This document shows positions 1-7,440 of a stretch of 24,684 nucleotides of DNA, one piece after another (the stretch's first letter is position 1; every line of letters starts with the position of its first letter). A program made the translations under genes and the position numbers. This stretch comes from JAGLQQ01 sp043806135 (lineage in GTDB: Bacteria > Omnitrophota > Gorgyraeia > B26-G9): contig JAZDHG010000027.1 of NCBI GenBank assembly GCA_043806135.1, forward strand, positions 1 through 24,684, given 5' to 3'. Under the pieces are notes generated by a model. The model made no database searches and had not been told where the DNA came from. It saw nothing but the letters and a program-made list of their open reading frames with translations.

Positions 1-170
1 AATTTTACAAATTTTTAGTGTTACTATTTTTGAGAAAGTGTCTATATTGCAACTACTTACAGATTTTGAATACAATAACAAATTAACTGATTCTTGTAAC
101 CAACTAGAATTATTTGACTTATAACCGGACACTAGTGATAGCTTATCACCGATTATATATTTATAATGAC

Positions 171-209
171 TATTGGGCCCCCGTAAAGTTACCTTCACAG
201 GGGCCAATA
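171..209 (-). terminator. Hairpin at the end of the biosynthetic string, possible terminator
   Basis: The inverted arms TATTGG-CCCC (171-182, with one bulged G) and GGGG-CCAATA (200-209) can pair around a loop of about 17 nt. It lies about 33 bp past the stop of the last minus-strand gene, where a terminator would be expected. No clear U-run follows on the minus strand, so intrinsic termination is uncertain. The rest of 1-241 is AT-rich with no gene that I can support. Confidence 0.35.
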
Positions 210-241
210 ATTATCTATTTGTTTAATTACTTTATATTACC

Positions 242-475
242 TTATTTTTTCTTTTTACGTCTTGCCATCTTAGCGCGAGAAACATCTCCCTGCTTATCGA
301 TGAAATACAGATATCCTTCTGCTCTAGTAATGCCGGTTTTTTCTACCTTAGAAGGTTTGCCGCCTTTCTTTCCGCCTCTAGCCATTTTTGCTTTGGAGAT
401 ATCACCCTGCTTGTCTAAATAGTAGAGATATCCTTTTTCTCTCTTAATTCCAACCTTTTGTACTTTGTCTGACAT
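242..475 (-). CDS. 77-residue basic protein made of two tandem 29-residue repeats
   Basis: The function is not recognised. The protein consists of two copies of one unit, residues about 5-33 and 44-72, with 20 of 29 positions identical. Both copies share the core GYLY-(Y/F)-(L/I)-DKQGD-(I/V)-S-(K/R)-AKMAR. They are joined by a Gly/Lys linker (GGKKGGKPSK), and the chain ends in RRKKKK. The GYLY...DKQGD core looks like a short beta-hairpin followed by a basic helix or tail, so nucleic-acid or ribosome contact is possible; that is inference. There is no signal peptide, membrane segment or Cys. The ATG has the strongest ribosome binding site in the window, which suggests a well-translated small protein. 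It is the last gene of the minus-strand string, about 43 bp after the DUF6485-like gene. Confidence 0.8.
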   Translation of the reverse strand: MSDKVQKVGIKREKGYLYYLDKQGDISKAKMARGGKKGGKPSKVEKTGITRAEGYLYFIDKQGDVSRAKMARRKKKK

Positions 476-480
476 GATTT

Positions 481-492
481 CACCTCCCTCCT
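481..492 (-). promoter_or_regulatory. Very strong ribosome binding site for the duplicated small protein
   Basis: On the minus strand this reads AGGAGGGAGGTG and ends 5 nt before the ATG at 475. It offers two overlapping anti-Shine-Dalgarno matches (GGAGG and GAGGTG), and this fixes the start codon. Confidence 0.75.
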
Positions 493-518
493 AGTATTAA
501 TTTTTTACACAATCGATT

Positions 519-719
519 TTATCTTTTAGAGTTTATAAATCGGACAACTGATCGATCGTATGATTGTTCATCCCCCTTATTAAAAAAACATGCAGGCAAT
601 TGATCCATCTTTCTGTGATAATGCAGGCATTCGCAGCAGGTACCTTTACGCGAACACGGATCATATGTGCAGTTGCACATTGCCATATTTCTTTCTTTAT
701 TTTTACAATCCACAACCAT
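519..719 (-). CDS. Small Cys-rich protein, DUF6485-like
   Basis: This is a 66-residue protein with eight cysteines: C5, C15, C17, C22, C28, C29, C31 and C44. The pattern CNCTYDPCSRKGTCCECLHYH, followed by LPACFF and a C-terminal YDRSVVRFI, matches what I remember of the DUF6485 family of small bacterial proteins of unknown function. The Cys spacing plus His suggests binding of a metal, probably zinc, or an Fe-S cluster, but no partner or reaction is known to me. It starts 23 bp after the nadX stop with only a weak ribosome binding site (CGGGA), so it may depend on read-through from nadX. A second reading frame over the same bases lacks any family resemblance and was discarded. Confidence 0.75.
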   Translation of the reverse strand: MVVDCKNKERNMAMCNCTYDPCSRKGTCCECLHYHRKMDQLPACFFNKGDEQSYDRSVVRFINSKR

Positions 720-742
720 ATCCCGAATAGCTGAAATTATTT

Positions 743-1549
743 TCAGGTTCCTATTTTTACATTACTTAAGATACTGTCAAGTGTCCCTATAGCCGAAAGC
801 ATTGCCAGCATACTTGTCTTTGGATTAACCTTCGAGGGAAGGTTCTCAGTACAATTTAATATTGTACCAAAATCTCCCTTAATTTCAATAGTATGTATAT
901 TTCTTTTCGTTTTGCGGCTGGCGACGATCTCTACCCTGGTTTTCTTAGGCCCTATGCCCGCTAAGCTTAAAATTGCCGCTACATTAATATTTTGGGGGAA
1001 ATCTGCCACTGCCTCCAGTGCCGATCCCCGGAAAATAACTCTTTCGGTTTTAATGGTTGTCAGGTCGATGTTCTTCTTTTTAAGGTAAGGCGCCCCGATG
1101 AGACCATCAATAGGCTTGCGGGTTGTTATCTTGACACTGGTTATCCTGCCTGCTTTTGCCGCCTTAAGAGCATCAAGTCCGGAAATAGCGCCGCTTGGCA
1201 CATAAAGCTTTATCTTTTTTTTCTCGATTTTTTTCAGTAAGCCCGGATTCAGAAGTATCCCTCCTACGCTCATAATCATTACGTCAGCCCCGCAAACAAG
1301 TGCTTCTTTTATAACCTCAGCGGCCGTTATGCCGTTCGCCGCTTCAATGACCAAATCACTGCGCTTAACCAGAGTTTTCAGCGGACAATAAATTATTTTC
1401 TTTTTCAATGAGCGGTTAAGCTTTACTATTTTACTCTTCTCTATATCGCATACCCCGACAAGATCAATTTTTCCTTTATACCTCTTGCAAATGGATCTAA
1501 CAAGATAAGATCCTATAGCACCGCAGCCGACAATACCTACTTTAATCAT
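743..1549 (-). CDS. nadX: L-aspartate dehydrogenase (NAD biosynthesis)
   Basis: NadX oxidises L-aspartate with NAD(P)+ to iminoaspartate, the substrate of quinolinate synthase, in the cytoplasm. At 268 residues it is the usual family length. The Rossmann start is GIVGCGAIG, with glycines G8, G10 and G13. The middle has VPSGAISGLDALKAA and the C-terminal half carries NIHTIEIKGDFG and ENLPSKVNPKTSMLA, all typical of the TM1643-type aspartate dehydrogenase family. The start overlaps the nadA stop by 4 bp (ATGA) and has no good ribosome binding site, so translational coupling is likely. The pairing with nadA supports the assignment: NadX replaces L-aspartate oxidase (NadB), which is absent here. 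Dehydrogenase use fits an anaerobe. Confidence 0.93.
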   Translation of the reverse strand: MIKVGIVGCGAIGSYLVRSICKRYKGKIDLVGVCDIEKSKIVKLNRSLKKKIIYCPLKTLVKRSDLVIEAANGITAAEVIKEALVCGADVMIMSVGGILLNPGLLKKIEKKKIKLYVPSGAISGLDALKAAKAGRITSVKITTRKPIDGLIGAPYLKKKNIDLTTIKTERVIFRGSALEAVADFPQNINVAAILSLAGIGPKKTRVEIVASRKTKRNIHTIEIKGDFGTILNCTENLPSKVNPKTSMLAMLSAIGTLDSILSNVKIGT

Positions 1550-2535
1550 CTTTTCGCTTTTTTATCCTCTTTTGTTTTCTTTTTTTCCGCAGGACAGCAC
1601 ATCAGCATTTTATCTAAGGCCCTTTTTGCTTTTTTTCTTATTTGTTCACTCACGCTGACTTCATAAACCATGTTTTCTAAACTATGCAAAAGCCAGCCGA
1701 GTGTTGTCAGTTTCATATCCGCACAGATAAAATGCTCGCTCGGACTGTAAAATTTCTTCCCGGGATTTTCCTTTTTCAGCCTATAAATCATCCCCAGTTC
1801 CGTACCGACAATGATCTCTTTTTCTTTAGTATTCTTTGCATATTTAAGCATCCCGCTCGTAGATCCTATATAATCGGCATGTTTGAGCAGCTTTTGGGGG
1901 CATTCCGGATGGGCCATAAAGCTTGCTTTTGGGTGCTGTTTTTTACAGGTGATTATCTCCTGTTCGGAAATACGCATATGCGTCGGGCAGAATCCTTCCC
2001 AGAGCAAAATTTCTTTTTCCGGCAATTTTGACTGGATATAAGACCCCAGATTTCTATCCGGAACAAATATGACCTTTTTATTCGGTAATGAGACCACTAT
2101 TTCCAGAGCGTTGCTGGATGTACAGCAAACATCACTTTCTGCTTTGACCTCTGCGGATGAGTTTACGTAGCAAACCACCGGAACCCCTGGATTAGTTTTT
2201 TTTAGCTTAAGCAGCCCCTTGAGATCGATCATGTCTGCCATTGGGCAGCCTGCTTCTTTTACGGGCAGAAGAATCTTTTTTTGAGGATTGAGGATAGAAG
2301 CAGTTTCTGCCATAAAATGAACTCCGCAGAAAACCACTACTTTTGCATCTACTTTCATCACAGCGCGGCTTAGTTCCAGCGAATCTCCGAGGATATCAGC
2401 TATCTGCTGTACCTCCGGGCGTTCATAATTATGCGCTATAATTATTGCTTGTTTTTCCTGCTTTAACGCGAGAATTCTTTTCTTTAGCGTAGATATGTAT
2501 TTTTTATCATCGCTTAGAGGCTGATTTTTTAGCAT
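1546..2535 (-). CDS. nadA: Quinolinate synthase (4Fe-4S), NAD biosynthesis
   Basis: NadA condenses iminoaspartate with dihydroxyacetone phosphate to quinolinate using an oxygen-labile [4Fe-4S] cluster. The protein has 329 residues and shows family motifs AHNYERPEVQ, GDSLELSR, YVNSSAEVKAESDVCCTSSNA, PDRNLG, HPEC and GTELGMIYRL. By comparison with the short Thermotoga/Pyrococcus form, the three cluster ligands should be C97 (EAGCPMADM), C183 (EGFCPTHM) and C271 (FICADMK). The C-terminus carries a Lys-rich tail (about residues 314-329) that overlaps the nadX start. Its own start lies 29 bp inside panD, preceded by a purine-rich stretch (AGGTGAAGAGAAAA). nadC, which would use the product, is not in the window. 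Confidence 0.96.
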   Translation of the reverse strand: MLKNQPLSDDKKYISTLKKRILALKQEKQAIIIAHNYERPEVQQIADILGDSLELSRAVMKVDAKVVVFCGVHFMAETASILNPQKKILLPVKEAGCPMADMIDLKGLLKLKKTNPGVPVVCYVNSSAEVKAESDVCCTSSNALEIVVSLPNKKVIFVPDRNLGSYIQSKLPEKEILLWEGFCPTHMRISEQEIITCKKQHPKASFMAHPECPQKLLKHADYIGSTSGMLKYAKNTKEKEIIVGTELGMIYRLKKENPGKKFYSPSEHFICADMKLTTLGWLLHSLENMVYEVSVSEQIRKKAKRALDKMLMCCPAEKKKTKEDKKAKR

Positions 2536-2893
2536 CTGATTTTCTCTTCACCTGTCTGTTCTTGCTGTCAACAAAAACGATTTTATGCTTATTTGCTTTC
2601 GCCTGTTTGCAATCCATCAAACCGTAAGAAATTATAATAACAATATCTCCCACTTGCGCCCATCGCGCCGCCGCACCGTTCATACATACCACACCGCTGC
2701 CGGCTTTACCTTCTAAGACATAAGTCTCGACCCTTGCCCCGTTATTTAGATTCACCACCTGCACCCGCTCATCAGGATAAATGTCTGCAGCTTTCAATAA
2801 TTTCTTGTCTATGGTTATGCTGCCCATATATTTGAGATTAGCGTCAGTTACTGTGGCTAAATGTATTTTTGATTTACACATTATTCGCAACAT
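2507..2893 (-). CDS. panD: Aspartate 1-decarboxylase, pyruvoyl enzyme
   Basis: PanD decarboxylates aspartate to beta-alanine for pantothenate. The proenzyme self-cleaves between Gly24 and Ser25 (YMGSITID) to form the pyruvoyl cofactor, the same site as in E. coli. Other family features are the N-terminal KSKIHLATVTDANL, NNGARVETYVLEG and NGAAARWAQVGDIVIIISYG. I chose the ATG at 2893 because GGAG lies 8 nt before it and because it puts the cleavage Ser at position 25; a TTG one codon upstream is possible but unlikely. The last 25 residues form a basic tail (KRKSDAKKSASKR) longer than typical PanD. This tail region also encodes the ribosome binding site and first codons of nadA. The gene follows panC, so beta-alanine supply is co-encoded with its use. 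Confidence 0.96.
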   Translation of the reverse strand: MLRIMCKSKIHLATVTDANLKYMGSITIDKKLLKAADIYPDERVQVVNLNNGARVETYVLEGKAGSGVVCMNGAAARWAQVGDIVIIISYGLMDCKQAKANKHKIVFVDSKNRQVKRKSDAKKSASKR

Positions 2894-2932
2894 CAAATTT
2901 TCTCCTTTATGAAATCAATAAACTATCACTCA

Positions 2933-3802
2933 TTATTGTTTTTTTAACTTTTTATTTTTTACTTTAACAATGATATTATCAATTAAACGCACCTTGCCGA
3001 TAAATACCGCAAGCGCTATCAAAACCTTTCCTTTGATAATTTTCCTAACCTGCAGATCCTCGGCATCGACGATATTAATGTAGTCTATTCTAACAGACTT
3101 CCCTCGAAGAAGCAATCTTTTCATTGCGGCAATGATTTTAGCCGGATTGCGCTCTTTGCAGCGTATCAGCTGCCTGGCTTTTGATAAGGCCTGATATAGA
3201 CAGAGCGCCTGCAGTCTCTGCGTTTTACTTAAATATGAATTACGCGAACTCATAGCCAGTCCGTCATTTTCACGTACAATAGGTAAAGCTTTTATTTCCA
3301 AGGGCAGGTTCAAGTCTTTGGCCATTTTTTTTATAACAATAACCTGCTGAGCGTCCTTCTGTCCGAAATAAGCCGCATCCGGCATTATAATATTAAACAG
3401 CTTTAAAACAACCGTAGTCACACCTTCAAAATGTCCTGGCCTTGACACGCCGCAAAGCATTTCAGTAACATTAGTTACAACAACCTTACTTGAGAAACCC
3501 TGCGGGTACATATCAGAATCAGAGGGAACAAACAGATAATCAACACCTGCTTTTTTGGCTAGTTTAACATCCGCTTTTAAATCACGCGGATACTTTTTGT
3601 AATCTTCACGAGGCCCAAACTGCATAGGGTTAACATAAATACTCATTACCGTAATATCACACTTTTTAACAGACTGGTGAGCTAAACTGATGTGTCCGGA
3701 GTGAAGATAGCCCATGGTCGGTACAAAACCTATGGTTTTGCCCTTTTTGCGTATTTCTTTAATGCGATTTTGCATACTGGCAATATTACGAATTATTTTC
3801 AT
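2933..3802 (-). CDS. panC: Pantothenate synthetase (pantoate-beta-alanine ligase)
   Basis: PanC joins pantoate and beta-alanine with ATP to make pantothenate in the cytoplasm. At 289 residues it matches the family. The nucleotide-binding HIGH-like motif is PTMGYLHSGHISL (His34 and His37), and the KMSKS-like loop is MSSRNSYLS (about 184-192). FVNP-type YVNPMQFGP, YPRDLKAD, CGVSRPGHFEGV and FGQKDAQQ are all present. The start lies 17 bp inside the pspC gene, with only a weak GAG-type ribosome binding site, which suggests coupling. The chain ends in a short basic tail (KVKNKKLKKQ). panD lies downstream; panB and panE are not in the window, so pantoate must be made elsewhere or imported. Confidence 0.97.
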   Translation of the reverse strand: MKIIRNIASMQNRIKEIRKKGKTIGFVPTMGYLHSGHISLAHQSVKKCDITVMSIYVNPMQFGPREDYKKYPRDLKADVKLAKKAGVDYLFVPSDSDMYPQGFSSKVVVTNVTEMLCGVSRPGHFEGVTTVVLKLFNIIMPDAAYFGQKDAQQVIVIKKMAKDLNLPLEIKALPIVRENDGLAMSSRNSYLSKTQRLQALCLYQALSKARQLIRCKERNPAKIIAAMKRLLLRGKSVRIDYINIVDAEDLQVRKIIKGKVLIALAVFIGKVRLIDNIIVKVKNKKLKKQ

Positions 3803-3992
3803 TTTTCTCTTTTGTTACCACAGGCAAGAAGGCCGCAAACAGCACATATAGCAAAACCCCGATACCCCAAAATATTGCAAGCATCAAGAAGAAGATCCTC
3901 AGCACAACAGGATCGATATTAAAATAATCGCCGCCTCTGGCACAAACACCTGCAAGCACTTTGCTTTTTTCTTTAAGATTATTAGCCGTCAT
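3786..3992 (-). CDS. Small PspC-domain membrane protein
   Basis: This 68-residue protein is essentially one PspC domain. It has an N-terminal KSKVLAGVCARGGDYFNIDPVVLRI, as in the LAGVCGGLA...D domain signature, then a hydrophobic stretch of about 23 residues (FFLMLAIFWGIGVLLYVLFAAFL, about 34-56) and a charged C-terminus. Stand-alone PspC proteins are inner-membrane proteins, some linked to envelope stress. Nothing here shows a link to the Psp response: no pspA, pspB or pspF is seen. It overlaps folK upstream by 4 bp (ATGA) and panC downstream by 17 bp, so it is a translated member of the operon. Why a membrane protein sits between a folate and a pantothenate gene is unclear. Confidence 0.85.
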   Translation of the reverse strand: MTANNLKEKSKVLAGVCARGGDYFNIDPVVLRIFFLMLAIFWGIGVLLYVLFAAFLPVVTKEKNENNS

Positions 3993-4468
3993 TTGCTTTC
4001 CAGCTCAGATAGAAGTTTGCCAACCGTTTTATTCAAAAGCGGATGCTTGAATCTGGGGGAGATCTGGGCAAAAGGCGCCAACACAAAAAAACGCTCGTGC
4101 ATTCTCGGATGAGGTACGCTCAAACGGTTGCTCTTAAGAACAATCTGATCATAGGTGAGAATATCCAGATCAATTACCCGCGGTCCCCACTTCTGGGCAT
4201 CCTTCTTTCTGCCTAATTTATTTTCGATAATCTTGAGAACCTTTAAAAGAATTTTTGCACTCAACGTAGTTTCAATTAAAACAACGCCGTTCTTAAAATC
4301 TCTTTGTTTAGGGCCGCCAACAGGTTTAGTTTTGTATAAAGAAGACTGCTTTTTAATGCGAATCTCTTTTTCCCCTTCCAAAAGACGGAGACTTTTTTCG
4401 ACATTTCCTCTGCGGTTGCCAAGGTTGGATCCGATGCCTAAATAGACTTTATGCCAAATAAGTGTCAT
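3989..4468 (-). CDS. folK: 6-hydroxymethyl-7,8-dihydropterin pyrophosphokinase
   Basis: FolK transfers pyrophosphate from ATP to hydroxymethyl-dihydropterin, the step before dihydropteroate synthase in folate synthesis. The protein has 159 residues, the usual length of a monofunctional HPPK. Signatures are the N-terminal VYLGIGSNLGNR, the middle YKTKPVGGPKQRDFKNGVV and the family pattern KWGPRVIDLDIL (about residues 93-104), which carries the two metal-binding Asp. The later SVPHPRMHERFFVLAPFAQI is also typical. The start overlaps the dapL stop by 4 bp (ATGA) with no separate ribosome binding site, and its own stop overlaps pspC the same way. folP and folB are not in the window. Folate supply would serve the Fhs enzyme encoded further right, but that link is inference. 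Confidence 0.96.
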   Translation of the reverse strand: MTLIWHKVYLGIGSNLGNRRGNVEKSLRLLEGEKEIRIKKQSSLYKTKPVGGPKQRDFKNGVVLIETTLSAKILLKVLKIIENKLGRKKDAQKWGPRVIDLDILTYDQIVLKSNRLSVPHPRMHERFFVLAPFAQISPRFKHPLLNKTVGKLLSELESK

Positions 4469-5625
4469 AAAAAAGAAAGCCGTTTAACCGCTTCTTTTAT
4501 CCTCTTTTTATCCTGGGTCAAAGCAAAGCGCACATAACCCTCTCCATATTTACCAAAACCCACTCCGGGAGTAGCTACAATACCGGCTTTTTCCATGATC
4601 ATGTTGCAGAAATTGATCGAATCCATCTTATGCGGTATTTTTGTCCATAGATAAAAAGTCGCTTTCGGCGGATTTATGGACCAGCCCAGTTTTTCCAATC
4701 CGTCCACCAGCAAGTCCCGCCTAGCCTCATACATTTTACACATTTTCCGTTTAAATTCTTCTTTTGTTTTAAGTGCTGTGATGCCTGCTATCTGTATTGC
4801 CTGAAAAATACCCGAATCTATATTGGACTTGATCTTAGCAATAGCCGCGACAACATCCTTATTACCGCAGACCCAGCCCAGTCTCCAGCCGGTCATATTA
4901 TATGTCTTTGAAAGCGAATGGAACTCAACCGCAACTTCCTTTGCCCCGTCTATCTCAAATATGCTCGGAGCGCGGTATTTATCATAGCACATCTGGGAAT
5001 AAGCCATATCAAAACAAAGAATTATTTTGTTCTTTACGGAAAATTCAACAACTTCCTGCAAAAATTTCTTGGGCGCAATGGCGGCAGTAGGATTATTCGG
5101 ATAATTTAAGAACAGAAGTTTTGTTTTCTTCAATATCGATGCCGGAATTTTTTTCAGATCAGGCAAAAAACCATTACTTTCCAGCAAAGGCATGAAATAA
5201 GGTTCGCCTCCGGCTAAGATCGTTGCGTTGCGGTAAGCCGGATAAGCCGGGTCAGGAACAAGTACGACATCAGATTTATTTAAAAAAGCAAAAGGCGTAT
5301 GTGCTATCCCCTCCTTGGAGCCGATCAAAGGAAGTATTTCAGTCTGTGCATCCAGAGTTACGTTAAATCTTTTTTTATGCCACAGAGAGATCTCATTTTT
5401 TAAAGCAGGCATTCCCGCATCCAAAGCATAACGGTGATTAGCCGGATCCTTGGCTGCTTTATAAAGCGATTCAATTATATGCTCAGGCGTAGGCGTGTCC
5501 GGATCGCCTATGCCTAGATCTATTAGATCCTTACCCTCTGCTCTTGCCTGACGCTTTGCCTTATCTATAGCTACGAACAGATATGGTGGGAGTTTTTTTA
5601 ATGTTTTGGCACTCTCAATCTGCAT
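4465..5625 (-). CDS. dapL: LL-diaminopimelate aminotransferase
   Basis: DapL converts tetrahydrodipicolinate and glutamate directly to LL-diaminopimelate, bypassing the acyl steps (DapD/C/E). It is a fold-type I PLP enzyme of 386 residues. Motifs are IDLGIGDPDTPTP, PDPAYPAY, LNYPNNPTAA and the PLP-lysine segment SLSKTYNMTGWRLG (K240), with a C-terminal GYVRFALT. The GDPD-PTP start and its place beside dapB and dapA favour DapL over a general aspartate or alanine aminotransferase, although the families are close and the sequence alone cannot fully separate them. AAAGGATG precedes the ATG. It is the first gene after the 211-bp gap that follows dapB and is tightly linked to folK downstream. No dapC, dapD or dapE is visible, which fits the one-step route. 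Confidence 0.9.
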   Translation of the reverse strand: MQIESAKTLKKLPPYLFVAIDKAKRQARAEGKDLIDLGIGDPDTPTPEHIIESLYKAAKDPANHRYALDAGMPALKNEISLWHKKRFNVTLDAQTEILPLIGSKEGIAHTPFAFLNKSDVVLVPDPAYPAYRNATILAGGEPYFMPLLESNGFLPDLKKIPASILKKTKLLFLNYPNNPTAAIAPKKFLQEVVEFSVKNKIILCFDMAYSQMCYDKYRAPSIFEIDGAKEVAVEFHSLSKTYNMTGWRLGWVCGNKDVVAAIAKIKSNIDSGIFQAIQIAGITALKTKEEFKRKMCKMYEARRDLLVDGLEKLGWSINPPKATFYLWTKIPHKMDSINFCNMIMEKAGIVATPGVGFGKYGEGYVRFALTQDKKRIKEAVKRLSFL

Positions 5626-5698
5626 CTTCTAATCATCCTTTCAGCTCTTGATGTTGTTTCATATTAGAATTTTCGTTTTTAATAATTGTATGTTATGA

Positions 5699-5724
5699 CG
5701 GGCGCACGCAAGGCACGCCCCTAC
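5699..5724. repeat. GC-rich REP-like short element
   Basis: A 26-bp GC-rich island sits in AT-rich spacer between dapL and dapB. The arms GGGCG (5701-5705) and CGCCC (5717-5721) can pair around an 11-nt loop. It resembles short GC-rich dispersed repeats seen between genes in many environmental bacteria. No second copy occurs in this window, so the repeat status is inference. Confidence 0.4.
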
Positions 5725-5796
5725 AGCTTTAATATTTAAAAAATATTCAATTTTCAATTTATAATTTGTTTTATTTTTTTCTATCCACTGTTTTTT

Positions 5797-5838
5797 TAAC
5801 TCGTAACTCATAACTTGTAACTCGTAGCTTACGACTTT
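5797..5838. repeat. Degenerate 7-bp tandem array next to the dapB stop
   Basis: Six consecutive 7-bp units lie in register. On the plus strand the first four are TAACTCG, TAACTCA, TAACTTG and TAACTCG, followed by two more diverged units. In the dapB sense direction the core is RAGTTAY. The last unit overlaps the dapB stop codon (5837-5839). Confidence 0.75.
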
Positions 5839-6550
5839 ACTTACCTAATACATCCTGCATAGAATATAGCCCGGCCGGTTTGCCATAAAGCCAAATTGCC
5901 GCATCAAGTGCCCCCTGGGCAAAGATATCACGCGTTTTAGCGCTGTGCTTAAGCACAATGGTATCCAGGCTGCTCTCAAAAGTGACTTCATGATCACCGA
6001 TGATTTCCCCTTCCCGGATCGCTTCGATATCAGTAACCTTCTTTTGGGTTTTATCCGTAATGATCTCGGCTATTTTCTTAGCCGTACCGCTTGGGGAATC
6101 TTTTTTGTGAATATGATGCGCTTCTTTTATGCGCACATTATAATTTTTCAATTTTGCCGCAGCTTCTTTGATAAGATTAAAAAGCAGATTAACACCCACA
6201 GACATGTTCGGTGAATACAGAATAGCCGCATAAGCCGCTGTTTTTTCTATTTCTTGGACCTGTGCGGGATTTAAACCGGTAGTACCGATAACCAAATACT
6301 TTTTAAAACGCACAACTGCATCAAGTAATTCTCTCTTCTGGGGTATTGGCGTAAAATCAATCACCACATCAGCGTTTTTAATACAGTTTATATTATCACT
6401 AATACGCACACCCTCGATTATGCTGCCCAGCTCAGGATGCCCTTCTCTTTCTAAGGCTGCTCTCAGTTTAAGCTCTCTATCATTTTTGGCAAGCGCGATA
6501 ATACGCTTGCCCATTTTCCCGCAGCAGCCAATAACCGCAATATTGATCAT
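5837..6550 (-). CDS. dapB: 4-hydroxy-tetrahydrodipicolinate reductase
   Basis: DapB reduces 4-hydroxy-tetrahydrodipicolinate to tetrahydrodipicolinate with NAD(P)H. The protein has 237 residues. The N-terminal nucleotide-binding loop is IGCCGKMG (G8, G11, G14), then IDFT and VIGTTGL. The family signature EAHHIHKKDSPSGTA lies at about 143-157, with the catalytic His pair and Lys, and the C-terminal catalytic-domain end FAQGALDAAIWL is present. The start overlaps the dapA stop by 4 bp (ATGA), so the two are translationally coupled. The product feeds DapL, encoded next downstream. The stop codon lies inside a 7-bp-period tandem array. Confidence 0.97.
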   Translation of the reverse strand: MINIAVIGCCGKMGKRIIALAKNDRELKLRAALEREGHPELGSIIEGVRISDNINCIKNADVVIDFTPIPQKRELLDAVVRFKKYLVIGTTGLNPAQVQEIEKTAAYAAILYSPNMSVGVNLLFNLIKEAAAKLKNYNVRIKEAHHIHKKDSPSGTAKKIAEIITDKTQKKVTDIEAIREGEIIGDHEVTFESSLDTIVLKHSAKTRDIFAQGALDAAIWLYGKPAGLYSMQDVLGK

Positions 6551-7440
6551 TTCTTTTGCTTCTTTCTTAAAAGCCCGTAATCTTTCAAGGCCATTTTGAG
6601 TTTAATCAAATTATCCTTATCCATAGGACACAAAGGCAGACGTAAACCTGGTTTGCACATGCCTAAAATTTCCATTGCTGTCTTGACACAAATAGGATTT
6701 GTTTCGATAAACATGGCTCCTATAAGCGGCAGCATTTTATAGTGCATTTCCTGCGCTTTTTTAAGATTGCCTTTTTCAAATTCCTCTACCATACTGGCCA
6801 TGTCCTGAGGGATGATATTGGCAACAACAGAAATAACCCCCACTCCTCCGATAGCTAAAAGCGGCAGAGTAAGCGCATCATCTCCGGAAATAAGCAGAAA
6901 ATCCTTTGGCGCCAGCATCTTAATGCGTGCCATCTGCTCCAGACTTCCAGAGGCCTCTTTTACTCCGATAATGTTTTTAAATTCGTACGCCAGCTGAGCG
7001 ATAGTTTCAGGCAGCATGTTTACGGCAGTGCGCCCGGCAATATTATAAAGGATTATCGGAATATTTACATTTTCCGCTATTTGCTTAAAATGCAGATATA
7101 AACCTTTTTGTGTCGGTTTATTGTAATAAGGCGTGATCAGCAATGCGGCATCAGCGCCTGCTTCTTTTGCGTGTTTTGTCAGCCTGATAGCTTCTGTAGT
7201 ATTGTTTGAGCCTGTGCCGGCAATTATCGGTATCCTGTTTTTTGCCGTCTCCACAACAAGCTCGATCACACGCTCATGTTCAGCTAAGGACAATGTTGCT
7301 GATTCCCCTGTCGTTCCGCATGGAACAATAGCGCTGGTTTTATTCTTTAGGTGGAATTCCACCAATTCCTTTATTTTTTCTTCGTCAAGCCTTCCGTTAT
7401 TAAACGGCGTTACTATGGCAACCATGGAACCTTTAAACAT
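6547..7440 (-). CDS. dapA: 4-hydroxy-tetrahydrodipicolinate synthase
   Basis: DapA condenses pyruvate with aspartate semialdehyde, the first committed lysine step. The Schiff-base Lys is K161 (GVKEASG), with Y132 (LYNIAGRT), the tyrosines of ITPYYNKP and Thr44/45 (CGTTGESATL) at the places expected from the E. coli enzyme. I chose the ATG at 7440 (MFKGSMVAIVTPF, 297 residues) because AAGGGGG lies 6 nt upstream; a further ATG at 7461 would place that ribosome binding site inside the coding region and add seven unrelated residues. With the 7440 start it overlaps the dapF end by 8 bp. A short Lys-rich tail (RKKQKK) ends the protein. Its partners DapB, DapL, DapF and LysA are all encoded alongside. 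Confidence 0.97.
   Translation of the reverse strand: MFKGSMVAIVTPFNNGRLDEEKIKELVEFHLKNKTSAIVPCGTTGESATLSLAEHERVIELVVETAKNRIPIIAGTGSNNTTEAIRLTKHAKEAGADAALLITPYYNKPTQKGLYLHFKQIAENVNIPIILYNIAGRTAVNMLPETIAQLAYEFKNIIGVKEASGSLEQMARIKMLAPKDFLLISGDDALTLPLLAIGGVGVISVVANIIPQDMASMVEEFEKGNLKKAQEMHYKMLPLIGAMFIETNPICVKTAMEILGMCKPGLRLPLCPMDKDNLIKLKMALKDYGLLRKKQKK

Noticed and set aside
171..209. Firm intrinsic terminator
   Set aside because: The stem is good but no U-run follows on the minus strand, so it is listed only at low confidence.
114..422. Plus-strand reading frame covering the left-edge small gene
   Set aside because: The minus-strand gene has an internal protein repeat and a very strong ribosome binding site.
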